From Mycoplasmatota bacterium (GTDB taxonomy: Bacteria > Bacillota_I > Bacilli_A > RF39 > UBA660): a stretch of 64,000 nt of DNA. This document shows positions 15,187 through 24,253 of the stretch, piece by piece; the stretch's first letter is position 1; every line of letters begins with the position of its first letter. The translations under genes and the position numbers were made by a program. Below the pieces are notes generated by a model. It was not told the DNA's origin and made no database searches. It saw only the letters and a list, made by a program, of their open reading frames with translations. The DNA lies in contig JALFCF010000005.1 in the NCBI GenBank assembly GCA_022771205.1, positions 1 to 64,000 on the forward strand. The letters are read 5' to 3'.

Positions 15187-16891
15187 CATACACAGCCAAC
15201 AACTTTCTATATATATTTTCATCTACTAAAGAAACTGCTTTAATAGAGATATCCAAAGCTTTCTTATATTCACCTTTAAAAAATAATTTTTCTGCATCAC
15301 TAAGTCCATGATCAACATCATCATAAACAGAACGATATCGATTACCAAATACAATAGCCATTTCAGCAAGTTGTGCAGTCTTAACCATCTCATTCGTAGT
15401 ATTATATAATTTTAATACTAAATCTCTAGCTGTATCTACCCTAGTATTCAATGTCTTTATAACAATAGGTTTTCTTTCTAACTCTTTAATGACTTCTTCG
15501 ATTGCCTCGTTCGCTTCAGACAACTGAACAAAATAATTATTTGTAATAATTGGAAGCTTATAGGTTCTCATTCTTTCTTTACTTTGCTTTAAGAAAGACT
15601 CAATTTCTTCTAACTGTTCTCTTGCCCTTACCTCATCATCATACATATTACCTAAAGATTTTAAAGCTTGATCCAAATCATTCTCCATTTGATTTAAACG
15701 AACCGTAAGCTCTTCCACCTCTTGTTGCAACATAGAATAAGGAGAAGATTTAGCTTCAACTTTGGCCAACATTTTTTTATAATCATCATTAATGACAATC
15801 AATATTTTATTAACCTCATGAATAGTCTCAACATCTTTATCATTTAAATCATACATACTTTTAATATCATCTAATTGATTATAAACTTCTTGAACCACTT
15901 TGTTAGTTTTTTCTAACTTCTTTGAAAAATCAGTTTCCATTTCTACATAAACTTTTCGCGAAAGTCTTTCTTTTTCAAAATCAACAAATAAAGAATCATA
16001 ATAATCAAGCATAGTTTTTAACTCAAACATGCAATCTTCTAAATTTAAAACTCTAATCTTATCTAAAATATGATCAATATTTTTTTGTGATTCTTCTAAA
16101 TTATATGAAACATTTAAATAGTCAAGTGGATATCCTTGCTTTACCATATCGTCATTAAGTTCTTCAACTTCTTTCATACGATTAGGGATAACTTGTTTAG
16201 CCATTAACAACAAATCAGGAACTTCTTGAACCACAATACCCATATGCTCTATCATGGTATCCAAAGCTTTTACAATATGAACAACTTCACTATATTGATT
16301 TTTTTCCATTACTTTCTCGAAATCCAAAAAACGACGTTCAATATTTTCAAGTTGTAATTCAACAGCATCTTGCATCTCATCATACATCTGACGATGATCT
16401 TGAAAATCTTTATTAAGTTCACGATATTTCGTTTTTAATTTAATAACAATTGCGCGATATTTTTCTTCACTTAATGTTATTTCTTTAATTTCATCCAATA
16501 AAGAATCAGCAGACTCTCTTACTCTATAAATTTCAAATTCTGTCTTCGCCAAACGATAAATACAATTTTTATAATCTTTTTTATCAATGTAAATATCCAA
16601 ATCAATCAACATATCATCAATTCGAGATAATTTATTATCACGGATTTCATCAAAACGATCTTGCCAATCATTATATTTTTCTTCCATTTGATCATTTTTA
16701 ATAATCGGCTCAACCTTCGACAATTCTAAAGAAACCGGTGTACTAGCTACCATATTTTTAGCCACTTCTAATTCATGAACTTTTCTACGATACTTATTAG
16801 CAATACCTCTTCTAATAAAGTGAAGCACCACAATAACAACAATAATACAAATAACTAAATAAGAGCCTATAATTAAATACTGTCCTTGCAT
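15179..16891 (-). CDS. ezrA: Septation ring formation regulator EzrA
   Basis: A 570-residue membrane protein of the cell division machinery. It has one N-terminal membrane helix (YLIIGSYLVICIIVVIVVLHFI, residues ~5-26) and a long cytoplasmic part made of spectrin-like coiled-coil repeats. EzrA prevents extra FtsZ rings and links FtsZ with penicillin-binding proteins in Bacillota. Length (usually 560-575) and the RKVHELEV region right after the helix fit the family. It lies alone with the prepilin-like gene and is opposed to rpsD, an order also seen in other Firmicutes, where ezrA sits close to rpsD and the tyrS region. Confidence 0.92.
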   Translation of the reverse strand: MQGQYLIIGSYLVICIIVVIVVLHFIRRGIANKYRRKVHELEVAKNMVASTPVSLELSKVEPIIKNDQMEEKYNDWQDRFDEIRDNKLSRIDDMLIDLDIYIDKKDYKNCIYRLAKTEFEIYRVRESADSLLDEIKEITLSEEKYRAIVIKLKTKYRELNKDFQDHRQMYDEMQDAVELQLENIERRFLDFEKVMEKNQYSEVVHIVKALDTMIEHMGIVVQEVPDLLLMAKQVIPNRMKEVEELNDDMVKQGYPLDYLNVSYNLEESQKNIDHILDKIRVLNLEDCMFELKTMLDYYDSLFVDFEKERLSRKVYVEMETDFSKKLEKTNKVVQEVYNQLDDIKSMYDLNDKDVETIHEVNKILIVINDDYKKMLAKVEAKSSPYSMLQQEVEELTVRLNQMENDLDQALKSLGNMYDDEVRAREQLEEIESFLKQSKERMRTYKLPIITNNYFVQLSEANEAIEEVIKELERKPIVIKTLNTRVDTARDLVLKLYNTTNEMVKTAQLAEMAIVFGNRYRSVYDDVDHGLSDAEKLFFKGEYKKALDISIKAVSLVDENIYRKLLAVYDK

Positions 16892-17030
16892 ACTTCACCA
16901 CCTTATCATCTAACTACTATTTTAACACAAACAACTGACAAATTTCTACTGTTTTAATAAATAATTTAATAATGCTTAATTAAAACAATAAAAAACAGAA
17001 AATATATTTATTGACTTCGTCACAAAAACA

Positions 17031-17059
17031 TTGACATATCAATGGATTTATCATATAAT
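17031..17059 (+). promoter_or_regulatory. Vegetative promoter of rpsD
   Basis: TTGACA (17031-17036), 17-base spacer, TATAAT (17054-17059): a perfect consensus promoter. A second TTGACT lies at 17011. Confidence 0.9.
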
Positions 17060-17065
17060 TATAAA

Positions 17066-17215
17066 TGCAATTCACTTGAAACAGCAGATTTAGAGTGTTT
17101 TAAAGTGTTTTTCAACAAAATTAAGTAACCATTGCTGTTTACGCGAAAGAGAAAGAAAAACTCCCTAAGATACGGCTAAATTATTTCAATGAATGTAATT
17201 AAAAGAAAGGAGTAA
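17066..17215 (+). ncRNA. rpsD 5' leader, probably the S4-binding autoregulatory RNA
   Basis: The transcript has ~150 bases before rpsD, with complementary pieces (AACAGCA near 17079 with TGCTGTT near 17133; GTGTTTTAAAGTGTTTTTCAAC) that suggest a structured leader. In Bacillota S4 represses its own translation through such a leader. The assignment follows from position and structure potential; I could not check it against the S4 leader model. This fills most of the 329-base gap 16892-17220. Confidence 0.5.
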
Positions 17216-17220
17216 AAAAT

Positions 17221-17823
17221 ATGGCAAGATATACTGGACCAAGCTATAAGAAAGCTCGTCACGTTGGATTTTCAATCAGTGAAACTGGTAAAGAATTAGC
17301 ACGTCGTCCATATGGACCAGGACAACATGGAAATGCTCGTAAAGGTAAATTATCTGATTACGGAACTCAGTTAAAAGAAAAACAAAAAGTACGTTTCATG
17401 TATGGAGTAAATGAAAGACAATTTAGAAACACTTTTGATAAAGCTTCTAAACTTAAAGGTGTTACTGGTACTAACTTTTTAAGAATGTTAGAATCTCGTT
17501 TAGACAACTTAGTATACAGAATTGGATTTGCTACTACTCGTCGTGGTGCTAGACAATTAGTAAATCATGGACACGTTACAGTAAATGGTAAAAAAGTAGA
17601 CATTCCATCATATCAAGTTAAAGTTGGAGATGTAGTTTCTATCAAAGAAGATCACAAAAACTTAAAAGTTGTTGCTGATAGTTTAGCAAAAGTATCTAAA
17701 CGTGTTGATTTCATTACTTATGATGAAGGAAAAATGGAAGGAACATATGTAAGACTTCCTGAAAGAAATGAGCTTAATGCTGATATCAATGAAGCATTAA
17801 TCGTTGAATTCTATAATAAATAA
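17221..17823 (+). CDS. rpsD: 30S ribosomal protein S4
   Basis: A 200-residue S4, a primary 16S rRNA binding protein that nucleates the 30S body. It begins [19 protein letters not shown], contains [22 protein letters not shown], and the S4 RNA-binding domain [16 protein letters not shown] to [18 protein letters not shown]. It is the short Gram-positive form without N-terminal zinc Cys residues. GAAAGGAG precedes the ATG. It is monocistronic, between a consensus promoter with a long leader and a strong hairpin terminator. Confidence 0.99.
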   Translation: MARYTGPSYKKARHVGFSISETGKELARRPYGPGQHGNARKGKLSDYGTQLKEKQKVRFMYGVNERQFRNTFDKASKLKGVTGTNFLRMLESRLDNLVYRIGFATTRRGARQLVNHGHVTVNGKKVDIPSYQVKVGDVVSIKEDHKNLKVVADSLAKVSKRVDFITYDEGKMEGTYVRLPERNELNADINEALIVEFYNK

Positions 17824-18533
17824 TCGATAGTAAAACTATCGATTTTTTTTATGTTAAAAAACAAATTAGGCTCCTGCAAATTAGGTTTGTGTTTTTTTAC
17901 TAATTCTAATATTTCAGAAGATGAATAAATAAACTTATCAAATCCTTTGTTATTTAAGAAAAAATAAGCATGAATAATACTTGCAGGAATTTCAACTTCT
18001 TCTTGCCAACCTAACTGTGGATAAATAATCATCCGTTGAATATCACCAACTAGTAAAGATACTTCTGAATAAAAATATTCTGAACTATGACGTAATTGCT
18101 CTAAAAAAGAACTAAATGTTAATTCAGGTGATGTAATAATAAAATCAAATTCTGGTAAAATAGCTTTAGCAACAGATAATGTACGTCTTTCAGAAGTAGC
18201 ATAATGAACAAGTAAAATTTTCTTAACTTGATTTTGATATAATAGTCTTTTGGAAAATCTAAAATTATCACCTGTATTAGTAGATTTTGTTTCTAATAGA
18301 ATAGCCTCATCAGGAACTCCACATTGAACTGCAATATCACGATAAACTTCTGCATCCGATTTTTTAAATTTACTACTTGTAATTTTTCCGGGACCACCAG
18401 CAAACAAAATCCTCTTTCCATAACCACACTTAAATAATTCTGCACATTTAACAGGAATATCCAAATTAGAACAACCACAAGCAAAAATAATATCACAAGG
18501 CTCAAGTTTCTGATGTAATCTAGTAAAATTCAA
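17811..18533 (-). CDS. DUF218 (YdcF/SanA-like) protein
   Basis: A 240-residue DUF218-family protein: [20 protein letters not shown] opens the Rossmann-like fold, [52 protein letters not shown] is the conserved core including the ET-S-NT motif, and [21 protein letters not shown] the following strand and helix. Members bind nucleotides or act in envelope integrity; the precise role is unknown. The only start that fits is a TTG at 18533 with a weak AAGAAG site, 29 bases after the upstream gene, so coupling is likely. The stop lies inside rpsD (13-base convergent overlap) and the last codons cross the rpsD terminator, so the C-terminal tail is unusual. Confidence 0.85.
   Translation of the reverse strand: MNFTRLHQKLEPCDIIFACGCSNLDIPVKCAELFKCGYGKRILFAGGPGKITSSKFKKSDAEVYRDIAVQCGVPDEAILLETKSTNTGDNFRFSKRLLYQNQVKKILLVHYATSERRTLSVAKAILPEFDFIITSPELTFSSFLEQLRHSSEYFYSEVSLLVGDIQRMIIYPQLGWQEEVEIPASIIHAYFFLNNKGFDKFIYSSSEILELVKKHKPNLQEPNLFFNIKKIDSFTIDYLL
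17822..17850. terminator. Terminator after rpsD
   Basis: AATCGATAG (17822-17830) pairs with CTATCGATT (17836-17844), followed by eight T. It also lies inside the last codons of the convergent DUF218 gene. Confidence 0.92.
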
Positions 18534-18564
18534 AATGTTTTTTATATTAGAAATAACTTCTTAA

Positions 18565-19131
18565 TCAAACATCAATTTCGCTATATTCATCAACACTCAC
18601 CTCTATAGTTTCACAATAGCAATTAATAATATCTACATCCAACAAATCACCATATACATTACTATGATGCAACAAATGATGTAGAACACGAATCGGTGAT
18701 CCATGTGAAACAATTAAAAGATGCTCATCATTGGCATGTTTTTTCATAACATAATCTAAAAAATCTTGACATCGTAGAAAAATATTCTGTATCGGCTCGA
18801 CCCCTAAATCCGAGGAATTTAACTTATAATCCCAATATTTTTTAACATCGTATTCGCTCCTAGGTTTTCCTTCTAAATTTCCCATATCCCGTTCTATTAA
18901 ACGTTTATCAGGAAATGTTTCTACACGATCACCAACTAAAATAAAAGCAGTCTCAACAGTGCGAATCAACGGCGACATATAACAGAAAGAAAAATTAACA
19001 TCCTTAAGCTGATTTCTTAACTTTTGACACTGTCTACGACCAGTATCATTTAACTGATTATTACTTAACCCTTGAAGTATATTATTAAAATTAAATTCTG
19101 TTTGCCCATGTCGAACTAACGTAATCTTCAT
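18565..19131 (-). CDS. Histidine phosphatase family protein (phosphoglycerate mutase-like)
   Basis: A 188-residue enzyme with the LVRHGQTEFN phosphohistidine motif (His8), the N-x-L-x-D-G-R-x-Q region (QLNDTGRRQCQKL), YMSPLIRTVETA and the second catalytic His in LIVSHGSPIRVL. Such proteins dephosphorylate sugar phosphates, alpha-ribazole phosphate or other small molecules. The residues do not tell which. It begins one base after the preceding gene ends and is followed by the DUF218 gene, a compact three-gene leftward operon (propeller protein, phosphatase, DUF218). Confidence 0.9.
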   Translation of the reverse strand: MKITLVRHGQTEFNFNNILQGLSNNQLNDTGRRQCQKLRNQLKDVNFSFCYMSPLIRTVETAFILVGDRVETFPDKRLIERDMGNLEGKPRSEYDVKKYWDYKLNSSDLGVEPIQNIFLRCQDFLDYVMKKHANDEHLLIVSHGSPIRVLHHLLHHSNVYGDLLDVDIINCYCETIEVSVDEYSEIDV

Positions 19132-20265
19132 CTACTTTACCTCCAATATTTTTAAAGCTTCACTATATGATAAAAATTTACCTAAATAACCTTGTTCAGG
19201 ATAAAATGAATAACCAGAAACTAAATATGTATCATCTAAAAGGGAAATATCTGTAAAATAATCATCTTCCACATTATAATAAGGAATAACAGAAGCTTTA
19301 GTCAAATCTGTTCGATATTTACCTATATAGGCATGATGAATATTTTTCTTTTTAGTCTTATCCACAGAACTACCAAGAACAACCAAATCATTATTGCTAT
19401 CAGTAATCACTTTAAAAAAACGTCCAGAATATTCTGTTTTATAAGAAACTGAATCAACATAATTTAATGATGTATCATATTTAACAAGCATAGGCTGAGA
19501 AAAATCATCCGATACTTTCTTTCCGGCTGTTAATACTAAAGAATCATCAACTACTGTAATACTAGAAAATCCATGAGTATCTATATCATTATTAGTAGTT
19601 GAGTCAAGTAATTTTCCAGTTTTAGAAAAAGAAATCAAAACCCCTTTATTATCTTGAACTCCAACGATATATATTTGATTCTCAAAAAAAACACCACTTA
19701 AAAATTTAGTATCATTTTCATCATATTGAACTTTCCAGTCTAAAGTTCCATCCCTATGATATTTATAAATAATACCATTCATCTTGTTTTTATTTTTAAT
19801 ACTACCAATAGCTAAATAACCATCACTCAAAGATAAAACATCATAAAAAGTAGCATGTAAAATATTTTTTTCAAATAACAATTGCCCATCTCTACTATAT
19901 TTTACAATTACTGCTGTACTATCATTAGCCTCATAATCTTTTTTATTTTGCTCATAACCACCAACAATAACAATATCATCCTCATTATCAACCAACAAAT
20001 CATAAAATCTACTAGTATAACCAGTATTATAAATTTTCTCGTATGTTTTTTCTTGCTTATTGTTATATACAGTAAACTTTGCCTTAGTTAACTTTTCATC
20101 ATTATCATTATTTCTACCTACCGAAAAAATAGTATCATCAACCACTGTAGTAGCATCAATTGTATCAAAATAATTAGTCTCCTCTTTAGGATAAAAAAAA
20201 CAAAAAGAAAATATAATAATTAATATGAAAATAAGTAAGAAAAAAAACTTAATATAACGCTGCAT
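19132..20265 (-). CDS. Membrane-anchored beta-propeller-like protein
   Basis: A 377-residue protein with an N-terminal anchor (IKFFFLLIFILIIIFSFCFFY) and an extracellular repeat domain. Repeated strand patterns such as DIVIVGGYEQ, GYLAIGSIKNK, QIYIVGVQDNKG, DLVVLGSSVDK and TYLVSGYSFY recur every 40-50 residues and are typical of propeller blades. I chose ATG 20265 (MQRYIKF), nine bases after GGAG; the longer frame adds 26 mostly hydrophobic residues. No enzyme motif is visible. It begins the operon with the histidine phosphatase. A surface sensor or scaffold is possible. Confidence 0.7.
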   Translation of the reverse strand: MQRYIKFFFLLIFILIIIFSFCFFYPKEETNYFDTIDATTVVDDTIFSVGRNNDNDEKLTKAKFTVYNNKQEKTYEKIYNTGYTSRFYDLLVDNEDDIVIVGGYEQNKKDYEANDSTAVIVKYSRDGQLLFEKNILHATFYDVLSLSDGYLAIGSIKNKNKMNGIIYKYHRDGTLDWKVQYDENDTKFLSGVFFENQIYIVGVQDNKGVLISFSKTGKLLDSTTNNDIDTHGFSSITVVDDSLVLTAGKKVSDDFSQPMLVKYDTSLNYVDSVSYKTEYSGRFFKVITDSNNDLVVLGSSVDKTKKKNIHHAYIGKYRTDLTKASVIPYYNVEDDYFTDISLLDDTYLVSGYSFYPEQGYLGKFLSYSEALKILEVK

Positions 20266-20321
20266 TGACATCATCTCCAAATCTAAACATATTGTAACAA
20301 AAAAGAAAAAGCATGAAAAGT

Positions 20322-20352
20322 AAAAAAAAAGAAAACCTATCACAAAGGATAG
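20322..20352 (-). terminator. Terminator after tyrS
   Basis: CTATC (20337-20341) pairs with GATAG (20348-20352); the minus strand continues into GTTTTC and a long T run. Confidence 0.6.
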
Positions 20353-20365
20353 ATTTTACTGTTAA

Positions 20366-21595
20366 CTAGAAAAATTTACCAATAAAATACTTTTTCTTTC
20401 CACGTCTAATAACCACATATTTTTGCTCTATAGAATCATTTTTTGTAACTTGAAAATCTAAATCAGTAATTTTTTCACCATTAATACTAATAGAACCATT
20501 TTGAATAAATTCTCGAGCTTCTCTCTTACTTGAACAAATTCCAAACTCTACTAAAAAATCAACTAAATTCGCTTCTGAAGCTTCAAATGGTTCAATTCCT
20601 TTAAATGCAGCTTCTAATTCTTTAGCAGAAAGCCCCTTAATATTTCCGCTAAATAAAGATTCACTAATCTTAACTGCACTTTCATAGGCACCCTCACCAT
20701 GAATAAAGTCAAGAACTTCTTTAGCAAGTGCTTTTTGAGCAACTCTCTTCTCAGGAGCAACTTCTTGTTGTTTCATAATATCTTCAATCTCCTGTTTTGT
20801 TAAAAAAGTAAATCTCTTTAAATATTCTTCCATCATAGAATCTTCAAAATTTAATAAGTATTGATACATCTCATAACTAGAAGTTTTTTCTTCATCTAAC
20901 CATAAAGCATTACCATAACTTTTACCTAATTTTTTTCCTGCAGAATCCAAAGTAAGCGGCATAGAAAAAGCATATACCTCTTCATTTTCTAATTTTCTAA
21001 CAAGCTCAATACCGGTAGTCAAATTCCCCCATTGATCAGAACCACCAAACTGCAAATTAACATCATACTTATCATGAAGTTCTTTAAAATCATAACCTTG
21101 TATTAACATATATGAGAATTCAGCATAACTAATACCAATATCCAACTGACGTTTTACTAAATCTTTATTAATCATATAACTAACATTAATATACTTACCA
21201 ACATCTCTTAAAAAATCTATATAATTCATATTTTTAAACCAATCATAATTATTAACAAGTTGAACCTCATCACCAAACAATTTCTTAATCTGCTTTTTGA
21301 TTTTTTCATAATTATGCTCAATAACTGAAATTTCAGCTTTTTCACGCTCACCAGTACCTCTAGGATCACCTACTCTTCCTGTAGCTCCCCCAACCAAAAT
21401 AAAAGGATGGTGTCCTGCTCTTTTTAATCTCTCTACCATTAAAAATGTAGGAAACTGACCAATATGTAAACTTTCAGCAGTTGGATCTGCCCCAATATAA
21501 AAGTTAAGACCACCATCATTTAATTTTTCCTCTAAATCAGGACTTGAAACATCTTTAATTAGTCCCCTCCATTGTAATTCTTCAAAAAACGTCAT
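20366..21595 (-). CDS. tyrS: Tyrosyl-tRNA synthetase
   Basis: A 409-residue class I synthetase that charges tRNA-Tyr. The Rossmann fold has the HIGH-type motif LHIGQFP (YIGADPTAESLHIGQ) and the KMSKS-type motif KLGKSYGNALW; LQFGGSDQWGN is the family signature. The C-terminus carries an S4 RNA-binding domain (SSKREAREFIQNGSISINGEKI). The gene overlaps the end of the CYTH gene by four bases and is controlled with it by the upstream T-box whose specifier is UAC. Confidence 0.98.
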   Translation of the reverse strand: MTFFEELQWRGLIKDVSSPDLEEKLNDGGLNFYIGADPTAESLHIGQFPTFLMVERLKRAGHHPFILVGGATGRVGDPRGTGEREKAEISVIEHNYEKIKKQIKKLFGDEVQLVNNYDWFKNMNYIDFLRDVGKYINVSYMINKDLVKRQLDIGISYAEFSYMLIQGYDFKELHDKYDVNLQFGGSDQWGNLTTGIELVRKLENEEVYAFSMPLTLDSAGKKLGKSYGNALWLDEEKTSSYEMYQYLLNFEDSMMEEYLKRFTFLTKQEIEDIMKQQEVAPEKRVAQKALAKEVLDFIHGEGAYESAVKISESLFSGNIKGLSAKELEAAFKGIEPFEASEANLVDFLVEFGICSSKREAREFIQNGSISINGEKITDLDFQVTKNDSIEQKYVVIRRGKKKYFIGKFF

Positions 21596-22137
21596 TTTCT
21601 TTCCTCCTCCAATTTTAATTCATAAATTTCACTTAAATTATATCCATAATCTTGATAAATACCATCAACATCGCGACTAGTGGCTTTTGATTTGGAAATA
21701 CCAAGTTTCTCCAAAACATCATAAACAGATTCCTCACTTGGCCCCTCAATTTCTAAATATGTAGGAATCATAGGCCAAGAATCAATATCAATTTCTACAT
21801 CACCTAAAACATATTGACGTCTCCTATTTTCTTGATAACCTTTAGCAACAAAACCAAGTTCATTCAAAAACAAATTAGTTTTAGTAAAATCATCTACTTG
21901 AATTTCTAATTCTTGAGTACCATCTATAGTAGATGAAACAATATTTTTAATAGTAATAGTAGTTTTATCACCATTAGTACGTAATCGAATCCACTTACCA
22001 TCAATTTTAGGAATAAAATCATAAACATATCTTTTCTGTAAATGATCCCATTGAAATTTTGCACCTACATTTTCTATCTTTTTGATAATAGTTTCTACAT
22101 CAATTTCTAAAACACGAACTTCATATTCAGTATGCAT
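21592..22137 (-). CDS. CYTH-domain protein (CyaB/ThTPase type)
   Basis: A 181-residue triphosphate tunnel protein. The N-terminal EYEVRVLEID is the ExExK-type strand (here ExExR), followed by KRYVYDF, KWIRLRTNGDKTTITIKN, LEIQVDDF and RRRQYVLGDVEIDIDSWPMIPTYLEIEG, the alternating acidic and basic strands that line the tunnel. Members hydrolyse thiamine triphosphate or inorganic triphosphate or make cAMP; no choice can be made here. It is the first gene after the T-box(Tyr) and overlaps tyrS by four bases (TGA/ATG region), so it rises and falls with tyrosine supply. Confidence 0.88.
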   Translation of the reverse strand: MHTEYEVRVLEIDVETIIKKIENVGAKFQWDHLQKRYVYDFIPKIDGKWIRLRTNGDKTTITIKNIVSSTIDGTQELEIQVDDFTKTNLFLNELGFVAKGYQENRRRQYVLGDVEIDIDSWPMIPTYLEIEGPSEESVYDVLEKLGISKSKATSRDVDGIYQDYGYNLSEIYELKLEEERK

Positions 22138-22148
22138 ATTACACCTCC

Positions 22149-22345
22149 AAAAAAAAGAACTATCATCCCATATAAGGACGAATAGTTCGCGGTACCACCT
22201 TACTTTATAGATAACTCTATACTCTCTAATATCTTAACGCGATAAACGTTTTTTCTCCAAATGTTGTAATTCATAAATATTTTCCTCTAGTTTTCACCAA
22301 CCACTAGATCTCTATAAGAAAAAATAATTACTACTAATCATTTAT
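22149..22345 (-). promoter_or_regulatory. T-box leader, specifier UAC (Tyr)
   Basis: The minus strand has stem I with GGTTGGTGAAAAC, a specifier segment GAAT-TAC-AAC with TAC at 22268-22266, the antiterminator core AGGTGGTACCGCG (complement of 22188-22200) and a terminator GAACTAT/ATAGTTC (22157-22163 with 22182-22188) followed by eight T. Uncharged tRNA-Tyr would favour readthrough into the CYTH and tyrS genes. It fills the gap 22138-22413. Confidence 0.93.
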
Positions 22346-22398
22346 CAAAGAAAAATGATGTATTTAATATATCATAGTTTTAAATTTTTGAAAAGTAC

Positions 22399-22426
22399 CA
22401 AAAAAGAAAAGAATTATTTCTTTTCT
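22399..22426 (-). terminator. Terminator of the ytxH operon
   Basis: AGAAAAGAA pairs with TTCTTTTCT around 22399-22426 with a T-rich tail on the minus strand. Confidence 0.55.
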
Positions 22427-22830
22427 TCTTTTTCAAGCTTTTTTAATACATCTTTAGTAACTTCAATTGCTTTAAGACGAACTTCCTCAGCAGCATCTCT
22501 AAGTACTGGTGTACCTTTATCAATTGCCAAATCAACTAGTTCTTGTGCTTTTTCTTTTAATTGAGCAGCCCTGTCTTTAGCAATCTCCAATACTTTCTCT
22601 TTATCTAAATCAGCTAATTCCGACTTAATTTCTTCAACTTTAAGATTAAATTCCTCTTTTACTTCTTCCATATCAATATTTTTAATTTGTGCCATTAACT
22701 CGTTTATCTTAGCCTTTAACTGTGCTCTAGTTTCACTACCTTTTCTTGGAGCAAACAAAATTCCAATTCCAGCACCAATAGCAGCACCTGCTAAAAATTT
22801 ACCTAACCCAGATTTTTTTTCTTTACTCAT
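22414..22830 (-). CDS. YtxH-domain protein
   Basis: A 138-residue protein starting MSKEKKSGLGKFLAGAAIGAGIGILFAPRKGSE; the Gly/Ala-rich membrane segment followed by APRKGSETR is the YtxH signature. A long amphipathic helix or coiled coil (EVKEEFNLKVEEIKSELADLDKEKV) follows. Family members are envelope-associated general stress proteins. ATG 22830 is preceded by GAGGAGG; the longer frame adds 16 residues that overlap the DUF948 gene. It overlaps the end of that gene by eight bases, the common DUF948-YtxH pair. Confidence 0.88.
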   Translation of the reverse strand: MSKEKKSGLGKFLAGAAIGAGIGILFAPRKGSETRAQLKAKINELMAQIKNIDMEEVKEEFNLKVEEIKSELADLDKEKVLEIAKDRAAQLKEKAQELVDLAIDKGTPVLRDAAEEVRLKAIEVTKDVLKKLEKEEKK

Positions 22831-23134
22831 ATAAATCCTCCTCATTCTTTTTATTTTTATTAAATATTCTAGAAACAAACCCAGAGAAAAGTCCTATCAT
22901 CTTATCTCCTATTACAGAAATACCATAACCAGTTTTATCTAAAATGTCGAAAAAACCATTAAATGAATTAACTTTTTCACTAACATTTTCCAATATTTTA
23001 TTAGCATCATCTAACATTTTGTCAGCCTTATCCAAAATTTGAATCATTCTTATGCCTAAAATAATTAATACTATTAATAATATGATACCAAAGATATATA
23101 ATAATACTGGTAAAACTGCATTTAATACATCCAT
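22823..23134 (-). CDS. DUF948-like membrane protein
   Basis: A 103-residue protein with one N-terminal membrane helix (VLPVLLYIFGIILLIVLIILGI), then an amphipathic helix DKADKMLDDANKILENVSEKV and a Gly-containing C-terminal part. This layout matches DUF948 proteins that occur next to ytxH in Bacillota. It lies between a disordered acidic protein gene and ytxH on one transcript. A role in the cell envelope is likely; nothing more specific can be read. Confidence 0.75.
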   Translation of the reverse strand: MDVLNAVLPVLLYIFGIILLIVLIILGIRMIQILDKADKMLDDANKILENVSEKVNSFNGFFDILDKTGYGISVIGDKMIGLFSGFVSRIFNKNKKNEEDLYE

Positions 23135-23148
23135 AACAACACCTCCTT

Positions 23149-24240
23149 TTATTCTTTTTCTTCTTCCTCATACATAGAATCGATAAGATCAAAAAGATTA
23201 TCATCAGTTGTTGGATCATTAGATGCTTTTTCTTTAATGTGGTCTGAATCATCATTTATAAGATTATCATTCTTTTTTTCATCCTCATCATAATCCTTAT
23301 TAACCCTACGACCAGTAGCTTTTTCTTTACTAGAATCTTTATAATCAATATTATACTCTAAACCTAAGTCTCTAAAATATTCCTCTGCATCTCCAACAGT
23401 AACCTCAGAAACTCTTGGCTTTTCGTCATCATTACTTAAATCAACTAACAAATTATCAGAATCATCAACATCGGTTGGAACAGATTCTTCGTGTAAAGGT
23501 TCACTTTTACCATCTATATCCAAAGCAATTTCATCTGCCAAATTACCATATGCTTTACGCCTAACATCATCAACACTCATATGATCTCTAGTATAACTGG
23601 ATAAGCGTACTTCTCTTTTTGGAATAATTTCTTCCTTCTTATAATTTTTATCCAAAATCCCATAAATTGGAGAAATGATTGGAGAAGGTTTAAATACAGG
23701 CTTTTTCTCTTTTTCATAAGTACCATACTCATGAATAGAAACAGAATCATTATAATCGCTATGATATAAATTAGATTCACGACCATGATATACTTCTTCG
23801 ATAGAAGGAGTTTTATTTAAATGTGCTTCATTTTCTTTCGTATATCCTTGATAAATGCTAGATTCTTCAACTGGCTGAATTCGTTCTTCTTTTACCACTC
23901 CAACAATTTTAGGTTCATCGTGATAAGATTCATTTTCAAATTCCTCATCATCAACAGCCGGAAATCTAAACTCAGCTGTATCTTCCTTTTGTTCTCTTTC
24001 TGGAACAATTTCAAAATCTTCATCTTTAGGTTTATAATCTTCAAAATCTTCTTCTGGTTCTTCAGCCTTAGAAGGTAAAACTATTTTTTTTGCAATTGGT
24101 TTATTATCATGAACTTTTACCTCTCTAGTTTCCTTTTTAGGCTTCTTGATGTCTTTTCTTGGTTTAGTTTTTGGTTTTTCTTCTATTTCAACATATTCTT
24201 CTTCAAAAAGAGCATTTTTTATTTTATCAAAAACACCCAT
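23149..24240 (-). CDS. Long acidic, mostly disordered cytoplasmic protein
   Basis: A 363-residue protein without membrane segment or signal. The first 15 residues (MGVFDKIKNALFEEE) form an amphipathic helix that could touch membrane. The rest is rich in Glu, Lys, Asp and Pro and probably unstructured, apart from a hydrophobic motif SPIISPIYGILDKNYK near residue 200 and RRKAYGNLADEIALDIDG near 235, which look like short linear binding motifs. No family is recognised by name. It lies upstream of DUF948-YtxH and downstream of a lipoprotein gene, so an envelope or division adaptor is a reasonable guess, nothing more. Confidence 0.65.
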   Translation of the reverse strand: MGVFDKIKNALFEEEYVEIEEKPKTKPRKDIKKPKKETREVKVHDNKPIAKKIVLPSKAEEPEEDFEDYKPKDEDFEIVPEREQKEDTAEFRFPAVDDEEFENESYHDEPKIVGVVKEERIQPVEESSIYQGYTKENEAHLNKTPSIEEVYHGRESNLYHSDYNDSVSIHEYGTYEKEKKPVFKPSPIISPIYGILDKNYKKEEIIPKREVRLSSYTRDHMSVDDVRRKAYGNLADEIALDIDGKSEPLHEESVPTDVDDSDNLLVDLSNDDEKPRVSEVTVGDAEEYFRDLGLEYNIDYKDSSKEKATGRRVNKDYDEDEKKNDNLINDDSDHIKEKASNDPTTDDNLFDLIDSMYEEEEKE

Positions 24241-24253
24241 AATGTCACCTCTT

